64,000 nt of DNA. Origin: CBDANZ01 sp965197865. GTDB taxonomy: Bacteria; Acidobacteriota; Vicinamibacteria; Vicinamibacterales; CAVVIG01. Shown here piece after piece: positions 15,746 through 25,500 of the stretch. The stretch is from NCBI GenBank assembly GCA_965197865.1, contig CBDANZ010000005.1, positions 248,001-312,000 of the forward strand, in the 5' to 3' direction. A model generated the notes under the pieces. That model was not told where the DNA came from and did no database searches. It saw only the letters and a list, made by a program, of their open reading frames with translations. The position numbers and the translations under genes are program-made. Numbering within the stretch: position 1 is the stretch's first letter; each line of letters opens with the position of its first letter.

Positions 15746-18187
15746 GTTGCTCTCGACTTGGCCGCCGGCTCCCTGCCGATTCACGCCGAGGCTCCGGCCG
15801 CGCGAATCAGCGGGACGGTTGTCGACCCGGTCGGTCATGTCCTGCCCGGCGTCAGCGTCGCACTTGAGGCGGTGGAAGATGGACCTCCTCTGATCGGCGC
15901 ACCAGCCACCCGCGTCATGGTCTCGACGGTGACCAGCGAGAGGAGACAGCTTGTGTTCGAGACGGTGTCCGCGGGCACCTACGTGATCACGGCGGAGCTG
16001 CCCGGGTACGCGCGAGGCGTGCATCCGCCCGTGCGCGTAATCGACGGTCGGTCCGTTGACGTACGGTTGCGACTTGCCTTGGCCTCGCTTTCCGAGGTGG
16101 TCACCGTCGTCGCCTCGACCGGTTCCGGCGAACCAATCGAGGAAGATGCTATTCGGGCCGACTTCCTTCGGGTCTTTCAGCTGCCAGCCGATCGGTTCCA
16201 GGAAGCCCTGCCGCTCCTGCCCGGCGTGATCCGCGATCCCAGCGGGCGCCTGAGTTTCAAGGGCACGCGCCCGAGCCAGAGCACGCTGCTCGTTAACGGA
16301 ACGAATGCCATTGACCCCGTGACCGGACAGTTTGCCGTCGAGCTTCCGCTCAGCGTCATCGACACCGTCGAGGTTCATGCCATTCCGTACTCGGCGGAAT
16401 TCGGCCGCGTCTCAGGTGCAGTCGCGAATATCCGGACGCGCGCCGGCGATGACCATTGGGACCTTGATGTTGGCAGCCTAATCCCGACCCTTCGCTTTCG
16501 AGACGGCACACTGATGGGGATTAGCACGGCCACCCCACGCGTCAAGGTGAGCGGGCCACTGCAGCGCGGCCACGCGTGGTTTTCTCAGGCATTCTCCTAC
16601 CGCTTCGCGCGGGCCCAGGTGAAAGAAGAGATCGCCGGCGACGACGAGGAGATCGTCGAGGGGTTCGAGAATTCCACTCAGGTGGACGTTCAATTCAGCG
16701 ACCGCCACTCGATGACCGGCTCGCCATCAGTCTTTCCCTCAGATGTCGACAACCTGGGAATCGACTCGCTCCACCCGGCGTTCGCCACGCCTGACCTGGA
16801 AAGCGACGGGTGGTACGTGGCCATCGCCGACGAATTGGCGACGGGTCCCAACACGCTGTGGCAGACCCGGTTCGCGCTGCGAGGGTTCGATGTGGCGGTT
16901 CGGCCGAAGGGTACGGGACCTTCGCGGCTGACCCCGGACGGACTGCGCGACAACTACTTCAATGAGATCGATCGGCAGAGCCGCCAAGTGGAACTGAGCA
17001 CGGCTCGCCTTCAGAGTTGGCGGCCGGGAACGCAGGAGCATCTTGTCAAAGTCGGCGCCCAGTTGCTGGCGACATCGCTTGACGGCATCGACCGCAGCAG
17101 CCCCATCGAAATGCGTGGCGACCGATGGTCGGCTCCTCAGGCAGATCACCTTTCGTGGGCGCGGCGAGTTGGAGGCCTCGGATGTCGTCGCCTCGGGGTG
17201 CGTGCAGGACCACTGGCGAGTCAGCCCCGCCTCGCCCTGGATCTCGGTCTTCGGTACGACAACGACGCCATGCTCCGAGAGGGTAATCTGTCGCCGTGGA
17301 CGGCGTTCTCGCTCACGCTCGACGAAGGTGGAAGGACAATCATAAAGGGCGGGTGGGGACTCTTCTTCGACCAGGTCTTCCTCCAAGTCGACGCCTTCGA
17401 CCGGTTTCAACGGCGCGTTGAACAGGAGTTCGACGGGACTGCCGACCGATGGGCCCCGGCCGTTGTCTTTGAGAACCGCGTGGACCCAGAAGGCCTGGAA
17501 GAGCCGACGAGCCACGTCTGGAACCTCGAGTTCGATCATCTTAGTGAGTCGCTGCTGTTCCGCGTGAACTATCGGGAGAACCGTGCGGGCGATCGTTTGG
17601 TCATCGACCGGGTGACTGATGACGACGGGTCGGCGCTGGTGCTCTCGTCGACCGGCAGGCTGACCGGACGAGAGTTCGACGCGACGGTCCGGTGGACACT
17701 CGCGACCGGCGGGGATCTGTACGCTTCCTATTCGAAAATCCTCATCACGGGCGACATCAATGACTTCGGTCTGATCTATGACAATCTGCGAGATCCTCTC
17801 GTGCTGGCGAATGAGACCGCGTTTCAGCCGTTTGAAGCGGCCAACCGAATGCTCGTGTGGGGTGTCGTCACTCTCCCCAAGGGGTTCACGGTAACCCCTG
17901 GCATCGAATGGCGAAGCGGTTTTCCGTACACCGTGTTCGCCGAAGACCACACCGTTATTGGTGAGCGGAACCGGGCACAGTTCCCGCGATTCTTCTCGGC
18001 CGATGTGGCAGTGACAAAGTAAGTGCCAGTGTTCGGCAGGCGGGTGGATCTCGGCATCCAGGCCTACAATCTGACCAGCTACGCGAACCCACGCGATGTG
18101 GTTTCCAACCTGGCAAGCCCCAGCTTCGGCGCGTTCCGAAATAGTGTCGGGACCACCATTGCACTGAAACTTGGCCTGCGTCTGTAA
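15746..18187 (+). pseudogene. TonB-dependent receptor (Oar-like), 5' truncated, with premature stop
   Basis: Carboxypeptidase-regulatory domain (ARISGTVVDPVGHVLPGVSV), plug (TLLVNGTNAIDP; SAEFGRVSGAVANIRTR) and a long barrel. The 5' end is replaced by antisense peroxiredoxin sequence at about 15745, so the signal peptide is gone. Between about 17125 and 17215 the expected barrel sequence lies in another frame (ITFRGRGELEASDVVASG), i.e. two compensating indels. A TAA at 18020-18022 interrupts the frame, and in the same phase after it come the last 55 residues, including GIQAYNLTSYANPRDVV, with the final stop at 18185. Non-functional as read. Confidence 0.8.
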
Positions 18188-18287
18188 CATCCCGGCACCG
18201 TCGAACGGATCAGGCGCACCGCTCATGTAACGAACGTCCGGCGAACAGGACCTCTCCTGTCACCCGACCGCGTTACGATCGGACGCT

Positions 18288-18457
18288 GTGAGCGACGATG
18301 AGCCGTTCTACTCGCCGAACGCCAAGCCGCCGACGCGAGTGCCGCGACCGGGCGAGCCGCTCTGGTCCCTCCGCAAGGACGGTGTGTGACCTGGGAAGCC
18401 GAGTTGCGCTATCACGGCGAGTTCGGTGTCGAAGGTCAGATTCTCCGCCATAGTTAA
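18288..18457 (+). pseudogene. Remnant of a small hypothetical protein
   Basis: From a GTG at 18288 the frame gives VSDDEPFYSPNAKPPTRVPR, then PGEPLWSLRKDGV and a TGA. Dropping two bases at GTGTGACC continues TWEAELRYHGEFGVEGQI and stops at 18457. The layout resembles a small acidic-start conserved protein that I recall only loosely, truncated at its C-terminus here. Low weight. Confidence 0.35.
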
Positions 18458-18665
18458 GTGATTCTCAGTAAGCAACTTAATCATTCAAGCTAATCAGGCG
18501 TTCCAAGATTCGGCCTGGTAGAGCCTTCAGAATCGTTCTCGGCGGTGACAGACGGAAGCATTCACCCTCCAAAGGGCGTTTATGGCCGGGAGAGACTTGA
18601 CTTTCTAGCTTCGCATAATTTATATTTTGTGTTATCAAGATTATTATTATTAATCATCGAATGCG

Positions 18666-19727
18666 ATGACAACAGGGTGGTCGAGACGATCGTGGCTGCA
18701 GCGGGTGGGGCTGAGCTCTCTCGCGAGTGGCGCAGTGTTCCTGCGTGGTCGGGGCGCCGCTGGCCAGGGGGGGGCGCACTCGCGGCAGATGATGGCTCAT
18801 ACCGGGGACGCCATGGGCCTGGTTGGGCGCGTGTCGACCGAAACCTTCAACCCAACGAGGTTTCTACGGACCTGGAACTTTTCTGACTTACCGTCCGCCG
18901 AGCGGTCGAAATTCTACCGCGAGACACCCAGACCGGACGGTTCGCGGCTGCGCGAATACGACTTCTTTGCCGTCGACCGTGAGATTGAAATTGCGCCTGG
19001 GGTCTTTTTTCAGGCGTGGACATATAACGGGCAAGTTCCTGGGCCGACGATTCGGGCCACCGAAGGCGACCGTGTCCGGGTGAACTTCGTCAACCAAGGA
19101 TCTCATCCTCACACGATTCACTTTCACGGCTGGCACGCGCCGGAGATGGATGGCTCGCGCCCCGAGCATCAGGTGCTTCCCGGCGCGCGCTTCGTGTATG
19201 AGTTCGATGCCGAGCCGTTCGGCATCCACCTGTATCACTGCCACGCTGTGCCGTTGAAGCGCCACATTCACAAAGGTCTCTATGGAGTCTTCATCGTGGA
19301 TCGGCGGGAGAGCACCGAGAGTGAGGTGCGACCACCCGTCGACGAGTTGGTCATGGTGATGAACTCGTTTGACACCAATTTCGACGCCGAGAACGAAGTG
19401 TACGCCGTCAACACCGTGGCCAACTTTTATATGCAGGAGCCAGTCCGCGTGACCGTTGGCCAACTCGTTCGAGTGTTCTTGGTCAACCTCACGGAGTTCG
19501 ACCCGTTGAACAGTTTTCATCTGCACGGCATGTTTTTCGACGTCTATCGGACTGGCACCCGCCTGACCACGAGCGAAACGACTGACACGATCATGTTGTG
19601 CCAGGGAGAGCGTGCCACACTCGAGACCACGTTCCGATATCCAGGCGAGTATATGTTCCACGCTCACCAGACCGAGTTTGCCGAGTTGGGTTGGATGGGC
19701 TTGTTCAGGGCGGAGGCGGAGTCGTGA
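18666..19727 (+). CDS. Two-domain multicopper oxidase
   Basis: 353-residue periplasmic cuproenzyme. A twin-arginine leader (SRRSWLQRVGLSSLASGAVF) suggests folded export. Copper-ligand motifs are in order: HTIHFHGWH, then the type-1 site HLYHCHAVPLKRH, a second-domain NSFHLHG, and a C-terminal FHAHQTEFAELGW. Two cupredoxin domains fit the small laccase/nitrite-reductase-like architecture; oxidase of Cu(I) or phenolics versus nitrite reduction cannot be settled from motifs alone. Its TGA overlaps the GTG of the ZIP gene. Upstream is an AT-rich stretch (18610-18660) that may hold the promoter. Intact. Confidence 0.88.
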   Translation: MTTGWSRRSWLQRVGLSSLASGAVFLRGRGAAGQGGAHSRQMMAHTGDAMGLVGRVSTETFNPTRFLRTWNFSDLPSAERSKFYRETPRPDGSRLREYDFFAVDREIEIAPGVFFQAWTYNGQVPGPTIRATEGDRVRVNFVNQGSHPHTIHFHGWHAPEMDGSRPEHQVLPGARFVYEFDAEPFGIHLYHCHAVPLKRHIHKGLYGVFIVDRRESTESEVRPPVDELVMVMNSFDTNFDAENEVYAVNTVANFYMQEPVRVTVGQLVRVFLVNLTEFDPLNSFHLHGMFFDVYRTGTRLTTSETTDTIMLCQGERATLETTFRYPGEYMFHAHQTEFAELGWMGLFRAEAES

Positions 19728-20947
19728 CACCTGACGTTGCCGAGGGCCTCACGGCCGGCCGGCCGGCCGTGGGAGGACGCTGGCTCATGGCGCTTCCGCC
19801 CTTCGTTTTGCTCGCCGGTTTACTCGGCCTGGTGGTGTGGTCCGGGCCAGCGGATGCCGTGCGCGGCGAGGGCTTTCCGCCCGTCGAACAGCTCACCTTC
19901 CAGAGGGTGAAGCTAGGTCCCGACGGCATCAGTGCCACTGTCCTGAACGATGGACCCGACCCGGTCACGATCGCGCAGGTCCAGGTGGACGAGGCGTACT
20001 GGTCGTTTGCGGCAAGTTCCGGAACGGTCCTGAACCATCTGGGTCAGACGACGCTCACGATCCCCTACCCATGGGTGCAGGGCGAGGCGCACATCGTACG
20101 GATCGTGACGTCATCAGGGGTCACCTTCGATCATGAGGTGGCGGTTGCGGTTGAGACGCCGAGGCCGGATCTGCGCTCCTTTCTCGTATTTACGGTCATC
20201 GGCATCTACGTGGGCGTGATCCCTGTGGCGATCGGGCTGCTCTGGTTTCCACTGGTCTCGCGGCTTGGTCGGACCGGTCTGGATTTCTTGTTGGCGCTGA
20301 CCATCGGGCTGCTGCTATTCCTGCTGGCCGAGACCGGTCGTGAAGGGCTCGAGGCAGCGTCCGTCCTACCGGAGTCGTTTCAAGGCGTTGAGCTGTTCGT
20401 GTTCGGCGCGCTGGGCGCGTTTCTCGGGCTCGAAGCGCTCGGCGGGTGGCTCCGCAGCAGGCCCCGGGAGGCGAGCGAGACCGGCGGCGGGACCGGGTGG
20501 GTACTGGCGTTGCTGGTGGCCATCGGGATTGGACTCCATAATTTCGGGGAAGGACTGGCCATCGGCGCGGCGTTTGCGCTGGGTGAGGCGGCCCTTGGCA
20601 CGGTGCTCATCATCGGCTTCACGCTTCACAATACGACCGAGGGTCTAGCGATCGTCGCGCCGCTTGCGAGAGAGCGTGTAAGCCTCACCGACCTCGTCCG
20701 GCTCGGCGCGATTGGTGGGGTACCGACCATCGGAGGGGCATGGCTCGGCGGGTTCGTCTACTCCCCGTTTTGGTTGGTCTTGTTCCTCGCGATTGGCGCG
20801 GGCGCGATTGCGCAGGTGGTCATGCAGCTTGTCCGGCAGATGGCCGCCAGCCAGCGGCTCACGCGCTACCTGGCGACGACCCCCGTAATGGTAGGACTGT
20901 TCGCCGGGTTCGCCATCATGTACTTCACTGGGATGTTCGTGGGATAA
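19724..20947 (+). CDS. ZIP-family metal transporter with periplasmic N-terminal domain
   Basis: 407 aa from the GTG at 19724 (GTGA overlap with the oxidase stop). One helix near residues 20-40, then a roughly 100-residue Ig-like extracytoplasmic domain (TVLNDGPDPVTIAQVQVDEA), then about seven helices. The metal-site helices carry HNFGEGLAIGAAFALGEAAL and HNTTEGLAIVAPLA, the ZIP signature. ZIP proteins move zinc, iron or other divalent cations into the cytoplasm. The extra beta domain is not in typical ZIPs and may receive metal from the flanking cuproproteins. Intact. Confidence 0.88.
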   Translation: MTPDVAEGLTAGRPAVGGRWLMALPPFVLLAGLLGLVVWSGPADAVRGEGFPPVEQLTFQRVKLGPDGISATVLNDGPDPVTIAQVQVDEAYWSFAASSGTVLNHLGQTTLTIPYPWVQGEAHIVRIVTSSGVTFDHEVAVAVETPRPDLRSFLVFTVIGIYVGVIPVAIGLLWFPLVSRLGRTGLDFLLALTIGLLLFLLAETGREGLEAASVLPESFQGVELFVFGALGAFLGLEALGGWLRSRPREASETGGGTGWVLALLVAIGIGLHNFGEGLAIGAAFALGEAALGTVLIIGFTLHNTTEGLAIVAPLARERVSLTDLVRLGAIGGVPTIGGAWLGGFVYSPFWLVLFLAIGAGAIAQVVMQLVRQMAASQRLTRYLATTPVMVGLFAGFAIMYFTGMFVG

Positions 20948-20949
20948 GC

Positions 20950-21474
20950 ATGCGATCGGAACTCCGTTCGAAACGTCAGCGTGCAGACTGGCCAGTTCTT
21001 GCTCGCTTGCTGAGTCCTCGTGGCCGAGTTGCGGCCGTCGCGGTGCCGGCCTTGCTCATCTTGAACCTGACCGCCCTGGTGGCGCCAGGGGCGACTCCGC
21101 GTCCCGCGCTGCGCGAGATCGAGCTGCTCGCCCGCGACATGACGTTTTATCTGGCGGGCGACACACAAGCCGGACCGAACCCCACCCTATGGCTGAAGGC
21201 GGGTGAGGAGGTTCGGATCGTGTTACGCAACCAGGATCCGGGCATCACGCACAACTTTGCGGTCACGGCCTGGAACGTGTCGATGAAAGCATTCCAGGGC
21301 GAGGGCGCTCCTCGATCGGTGTTGGTCCGTGCGCCACAGCGTCCAGGGCGCTTCGAGTACGTCTGCACGCCGCACTCGGCGATGATGGCGGGCGTGATCG
21401 AGGTCGTTGCCAGCGTCGCCAGCAACGAGGTGAAGTCCGCCGCCGCCCTCCCGATTTCCAATCTGCCGTGGTGA
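20950..21474 (+). CDS. Membrane-anchored cupredoxin-like protein
   Basis: 174 aa. An N-terminal anchor (VAAVAVPALLILNLTALVAP) is followed by a cupredoxin fold: DMTFYLAGD, EVRIVLRNQDPGITHNFAVT with a likely ligand His, and a C-terminal FEYVCTPHSAMMAG loop with Cys, His and Met in blue-copper order. It starts just 2 bp after the ZIP stop, so the three genes form one operon handling copper and possibly another metal in the periplasm. Intact. Confidence 0.82.
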   Translation: MRSELRSKRQRADWPVLARLLSPRGRVAAVAVPALLILNLTALVAPGATPRPALREIELLARDMTFYLAGDTQAGPNPTLWLKAGEEVRIVLRNQDPGITHNFAVTAWNVSMKAFQGEGAPRSVLVRAPQRPGRFEYVCTPHSAMMAGVIEVVASVASNEVKSAAALPISNLPW

Positions 21475-21783
21475 GCGTCTGAGCGGCAATCCGTAGCCGC
21501 AGGTGTTGCTCCGCTTGGGGAGGCCGCGGTGTGCGCTTATTGGGTGAATCGTCGGCGCGCCTGTCGCGGGGAACCATCTCGACGCGGACAGTCTGATAAG
21601 TGACGCGATCGCGTCAGCCAGCCGATAGCACCTCATAGGACCCCCGATGAGTCTGACCGAGTTTCACGGCTCCTGGTTGGCCAGTGGACCGACGTCGCGG
21701 GCCAGATCTGACTTCGGGCTCGTGAACCAGAGGGTCAGGCCTGACCCAGCCGAAAGGCACTCTACCCATTCTTGCGGCGCATC
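21475..21783. other. 309-bp gap without genes, holding a perfect palindrome
   Basis: No coding frame with recognisable content. The only distinct structure is the palindrome at 21732-21747. Confidence 0.5.
21732..21747. repeat. Perfect 16-bp palindrome
   Basis: GGGTCAGGCCTGACCC is self-complementary over all 16 bases. It could be an operator or a REP-like unit. There is no T-run after it, so a simple terminator is unlikely. Confidence 0.6.
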
Positions 21784-22358
21784 CTAGACTGTGTGAAGGC
21801 CACCGACCGCTCCGGCCTGAGCCGTGAAGGATGAAGCGTTCACATAGGCACCGAACTGCGTCGCGTTCGCGACCGCCACCGGAACACCAACCTGCGGCAG
21901 CACGTTCTTACTCAGGAACTGGATCAGGTCGGTGAATTCGTTGTGGAAATAGGACACGCGCACGCGTGATCGGCCGCGCCAGAATCCCTGCTCTGAAACA
22001 GGCTCGGCGCCTTGATCCCTTTCCCGGCATTGCCGACGTCCTCCTGCAGCGGCTCGATGTGCAGAACCACCCACAGAACCGGTGCGCCGGCGAAGGTTGG
22101 ATCGGTGCGGCGCACCTCGAATCCTGGAGCGGTTACCTCGATCTGGTACCGGCCCTCCGCGAGCGACTCAAATGCAAGTTCGCCCTGCACATTTGGAGAC
22201 GTTTCACCTGCCTGCTCACCGTCGTGAAGCAGCATGACGTTCACACCCGGCGCAACACGACCCTGCGCGTCAACAACCGTGCCGCGAACCGAACCGTTCT
22301 GAGCTGACGCGGCGGCCGGGTTGAGCAATAGCGCACTGATCGCGAAACCGCGCGCCAC
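21784..22358 (-). pseudogene. Internally deleted TonB-dependent receptor
   Basis: Starts with a signal peptide (VARGFAISALLLNPAAASAQ) and carboxypeptidase-regulatory domain (NGSVRGTVVDAQGRVAPGVN). At about 22030 it jumps from the end of that domain (HIEPLQED) directly to GKGIKAPSLFQ, a sequence from the last strands of such barrels. After a frameshift near 22000 it continues EQGFWRGRSRVRVSYFHNEF and NVLPQVGVPVAVANATQFGA to the stop at 21784. The plug and most of the barrel, normally several hundred residues, are gone. Divergent from the hydrolase fragment. Confidence 0.7.
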
Positions 22359-22379
22359 AACAGACCGCAACAGATCACG

Positions 22380-22712
22380 GTCAGCCCCATGCCCGCCAAC
22401 CCGTTCGTTCACGACATCATCGTCGTCGACGGCGAGCACTATCACTTTCTCGAAGTCGACTGGCTCGATGACGAACCGATACGGCTCGGCGGCACACCGA
22501 TGCCACGTGGGCCGCGCGGCCCCATCGTCGATGCGGCACTCGCCGCGCCACACGTGCAGGGCTTGCGCACGTGGATGCGACTGCCGAGCTACCACGTGAG
22601 CGAGACGCCTCGCGGGTACCGCGTCACCATCAAGGACGGGCTCAATACAACGGGCATCGGTCATGCCGTCGTTGATCTCGATCGGGCGCTGCGCCCTCAG
22701 CCGGTCAATTGA
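22380..22712 (+). pseudogene. C-terminal fragment of a membrane metal-dependent hydrolase
   Basis: About 110 codons beginning near PMPANPFVHDIIVVDGEHYH, matching the soluble C-terminal part of YdjM/LexA-binding-type inner-membrane hydrolases (NPF then a D/G-rich beta segment and Y-x-F). The N-terminal membrane domain with its His ligands is absent. An ATG at 22389 would allow expression of the tail, but I regard it as a remnant. Sits head to head with the deleted TonB gene. Confidence 0.5.
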
Positions 22713-22781
22713 CCAACCCGCAGTGCGGCCGCTTTGAACAAGCCTATTTCTGTCGACTGGTCTGGTTGCCGATCACGATGG

Positions 22782-22859
22782 TCAAGATGGGATGGCAACG
22801 AGCGCCCCCACGACTATGAGAGGACCGGCAAGGGCCAGAAGCAGCAGAAGCGTACGCAT
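22782..22859 (-). pseudogene. 25-codon hydrophobic leader peptide remnant
   Basis: MRTLLLLLALAGPLIVVGAL then VAIPS and a stop. A convincing signal sequence or membrane anchor with nothing after it, so probably the 5' tip of a deleted gene. Confidence 0.35.
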
Positions 22860-23086
22860 CGGGCTACGGCCGCCGTCTCATTTCACGCAGGGTGAGTTCG
22901 CACGCACCGGATGCTCGGTAGGGCCTCAGAATCTACGTGTCACCGGCAGCGCGCACATTGAAAGTAGCGATGGTCGAGCACCCACGCAACCACAAAGAGG
23001 TGGACCCTATCGGCTGGACAGCTGATCGACATCGTTAAGTGGAATCTTCTGCGTCACATTCCCGTCAAGATGAGAGGGGGCAGAAG

Positions 23087-23377
23087 ATGACGAAGAGGAA
23101 ACGACGAAATCATTCACCAGTGTTTAAAGCCAAGGTCGCGTTGGCCGCACTACGAGGAGAGCGTACCTTGGCCGATCTCGCCGAGCAGTTCGAGGTGCAC
23201 CCGAATCAGATCCAGGACTGGAAGAAGAAGCTGGTGGCGGATGCCGAGCATGTGTTCGGCGCCGGTGCGGTCGAGGCTGAGCATTCCGCGCAGGAGACCC
23301 GGCAGCTCCACGCCAAGATCGGTCAGCTGGCGATGGAAAAGGATTTTTTATCCAAAGCGCTCGGTCGAGACCGGTGA
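23087..23377 (+). CDS. IS3-family transposase OrfA (helix-turn-helix)
   Basis: 96-residue DNA-binding subunit: MTKRKRRNHSPVFKAKVALA, then LADLAEQFEVHPNQIQDWKK, a textbook HTH, and a C-terminal Leu-rich zipper. ATG at 23087 with a GGGGGCAG purine stretch upstream. Its TGA overlaps the GTG of orfB by four bases (GTGA), suggesting reinitiation rather than the classic -1 slippage. Confidence 0.93.
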   Translation: MTKRKRRNHSPVFKAKVALAALRGERTLADLAEQFEVHPNQIQDWKKKLVADAEHVFGAGAVEAEHSAQETRQLHAKIGQLAMEKDFLSKALGRDR

Positions 23378-24219
23378 GCGAGCGCCGAGCGATGATTCAA
23401 GCGGCCCACCCGTTGACCGTCACCCGACGCTGCGAGCTGCTCGATGTGGCGCGGTCGACGGTGTATTACCACCCCACCGGGATCCCATCAGAGGATCTGG
23501 CCCTGATGTGCCTCCTGGACGAGATCCACTTAGAGCGTCCGTTCTACGGCAGTCGCCGCCTTCGAGACGAGCTTGAGACCCAGGGGCACCCGGTGAATCG
23601 CAAGCGGGTCCAGCACCTGATGCGCCAGAGGGGCCTGAGCGCCCTGTATCCGAAGCCGCGCACGAGCCAGCCCGGGGCCGGACACGCGGTGTATCCGTAC
23701 CTGCTGAAGGGCCTGTCCATCGAGCGGCCGAATCAAGTGTGGGCGAGCGATATCTGCTACATCCCAATGGCGCAGGGGTTCATGTATCTGGTGGCCATCC
23801 TGGATTGGTACTCGCGCCGGGTCCTGGCCTGGCGTGTGTCAAACATCTTCGACAGCGACTTCTGTGTTGAGGCCCTCGAGGACGCGCTCACCCACTACGG
23901 ACCGCCGGCGATCTTCAATACGGACCAAGGCGCTCAGTTCACGTCCCAGGCGTTTACGACGGTGCTCAAAGCCCATGCGGTGGCCATTAGCATGGACGGC
24001 AAGGGACGCTGGGTCGACAACGTGTTCGTCGAGCGTCTCTGGCGCAGCGTCAAATACGAGGACGTGTATCTCCATGCATACGAGACCCCCGCCTCGCTCC
24101 GGGCAGGGCTGACCTGCTACTTTCAGTTCTACAACGGGCGACGACGTCATAGTGCACTTGGTCGGCGGACGCCGGATGTGGTGTACTTCGACGCAACCAG
24201 CTTCGACACAGCGGCCTGA
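23374..24219 (+). CDS. IS3-family transposase OrfB (DDE integrase)
   Basis: 281 aa. N-terminal HTH_21 region (YGSRRLRDELETQGHPVNRK) followed by an rve-type catalytic core: Asp in VWASDICYIP, Asp in IFNTDQGAQFTS, Glu in NVFVERLWRSVKYE, giving the DDE triad with the IS3-typical D35E spacing. C-terminal YNGRRRHSALGRRTPD is also typical. Complete. Confidence 0.95.
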   Translation: MSERRAMIQAAHPLTVTRRCELLDVARSTVYYHPTGIPSEDLALMCLLDEIHLERPFYGSRRLRDELETQGHPVNRKRVQHLMRQRGLSALYPKPRTSQPGAGHAVYPYLLKGLSIERPNQVWASDICYIPMAQGFMYLVAILDWYSRRVLAWRVSNIFDSDFCVEALEDALTHYGPPAIFNTDQGAQFTSQAFTTVLKAHAVAISMDGKGRWVDNVFVERLWRSVKYEDVYLHAYETPASLRAGLTCYFQFYNGRRRHSALGRRTPDVVYFDATSFDTAA

Positions 24220-24380
24220 AACACGATGGAGATTTCACTTAAGCCGCTGTCCAGGTTTCGGGGTCCACTTCTCAATGCAGTAGGTGTATATGCGGTGATG
24301 AGCCGGGCCAGCCCACGAACTTAAGCGAGGCGGCGAGAGGCTAGAATGGGAAAGAGCCCGGTTTTCTAGGAGGTTCGCCG

Positions 24381-25070
24381 ATGATATTCGACCCCACGTA
24401 CTTTCTCTTCGTCCTCCCCGGGCTGGCCCTTTCCATCTGGGCCAGCGCCCGCGTGAAAAGCGCCTTCAACAAGTATTCTAGAGTGCGTTCCATACGCGGG
24501 TTCACTGGCGCGGAGGCCGCCCAAGAACTGCTGCGTGGCGCGGGCATCGCTGATGTGCGCATCGTCCGATCCCACGGCGTGCTGTCGGATCACTACAACC
24601 CGATTACCAAGACCCTGGCGCTGTCGGAGCCGGTCTACAACTCTGACTCCATTGCGGCTCTGGGGGTAGCCACCCACGAAGCCGGGCACGCCATTCAGCA
24701 CGCACGGAATTACGCCCCCCTTTGGGTGCGTTCGGCGCTTGTCCCTACGGCCAATATCGGCTCCAACATCGGCTACTTCGTGATGCTGATTGGCCTGTTC
24801 GTGGCTTCGACCAACATGGTCCTGCTCGGCGCGGTCTTGTTCTCGGCGGTGCTGCTCTTCCAGATCGTCACACTCCCCGTCGAATTCAACGCCTCTAACC
24901 GCGCCAAGGCGCTCATCGTGGAGCGTGGTATCGTCACCATCCAGGAGCGCACGGGCGTTGACAAGGTTCTGAACGCGGCGGCGCTGACCTACGTGGCCGC
25001 GGCCGTCAGCACACTGCTGACCCTGCTGTACTTCCTCTGGCGCGCTGGGCTGATCGGCGGGCGCCGCTGA
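24381..25070 (+). CDS. Membrane zinc metallopeptidase (YugP/DUF1751-like neutral zinc metallopeptidase)
   Basis: 229 aa. One N-terminal helix, then a globular region with the zinc motif H99-EAG-H103 (VATHEAGHAIQH), then three C-terminal helices. DHYNPITKTLALSEPVY before the motif is the conserved family lead-in. An excellent AGGAGG sits 7 bases before the ATG. The active site is likely on the membrane surface; substrate unknown. Stands alone downstream of the IS3 element. Intact. Confidence 0.9.
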   Translation: MIFDPTYFLFVLPGLALSIWASARVKSAFNKYSRVRSIRGFTGAEAAQELLRGAGIADVRIVRSHGVLSDHYNPITKTLALSEPVYNSDSIAALGVATHEAGHAIQHARNYAPLWVRSALVPTANIGSNIGYFVMLIGLFVASTNMVLLGAVLFSAVLLFQIVTLPVEFNASNRAKALIVERGIVTIQERTGVDKVLNAAALTYVAAAVSTLLTLLYFLWRAGLIGGRR

Positions 25071-25276
25071 TGCGCCGCCTCCTGACGATGGACTTGCCAG
25101 CTTGAGCATCAGTGATTCGTTCAGCCTTGTTTGTGGTTTCGAGCACTCACCCGTGTCAGGTCCTGCAACGTTGAGCGCGTGGCGCTGATCATGGCCGTGG
25201 CGAAGGCGTTCTCAAGGTCGGAGCATGGGCTTTGGCCAAAATTGATCCTGAGTACCGGTCAGCTAGAGGAAACCAC

Positions 25277-25500
25277 GTGTCCACGCTCGCGACCACCACG
25301 CCGCCGCCCGAGACATCAGCGGCCCAGCACGTTCTTCAACAGTCCACGGGATACATCATCGCCGCCGCCCTGCAGGTCGAGGTCAAGCTCAACATTCCCG
25401 ATCGGCTCGCAGCCGCTCCGTCAGCGTCTGCGGACATGGCCACCGCCGTCGGAGTGAAAGAAAAAGCGCTGTAATCGGGTTCTGCTGGCGCTGGCCATCC
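25277..25500 (+). pseudogene. N-terminal fragment of an O-methyltransferase-like protein
   Basis: From the GTG at 25277: AAQHVLQQSTGYIIAAALQV then NIPDRLAAAP and ATAVGVKEKAL, the dimerisation/winged-helix N-terminus of SAM-dependent O-methyltransferases. A TAA follows, but removing one A gives ALYRVLLALA in the next phase, the expected continuation. All SAM-binding sequence is missing: coding stops at about 25498 where an antisense PIN-domain gene begins, a tail-to-tail fusion. Confidence 0.6.

Larger units (their letters stand above)
23001..24267 (+). mobile_element. IS3-family insertion sequence
   Basis: A 1267-bp element with ends TGGACCC at the left and GGGTCCA at the right. The inner ends also match imperfectly (GGCTGGACAGC versus, inverted, CCTGGACAGCGGC; TTAAGTG on both sides). 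It carries orfA and orfB in the usual order. Three-base direct repeats expected for IS3 were not found outside the ends, so the target duplication may have been lost by recombination. Both genes are intact, so it may be active. Confidence 0.85.

Noticed and set aside
16739..18226. 495-codon minus-strand open frame
   Set aside because: Antisense to the TonB receptor, no domain recognised.
23001..24267. Programmed -1 frameshifting between IS3 orfA and orfB
   Set aside because: No slippery A-run at the overlap; the GTGA overlap suggests translational coupling.
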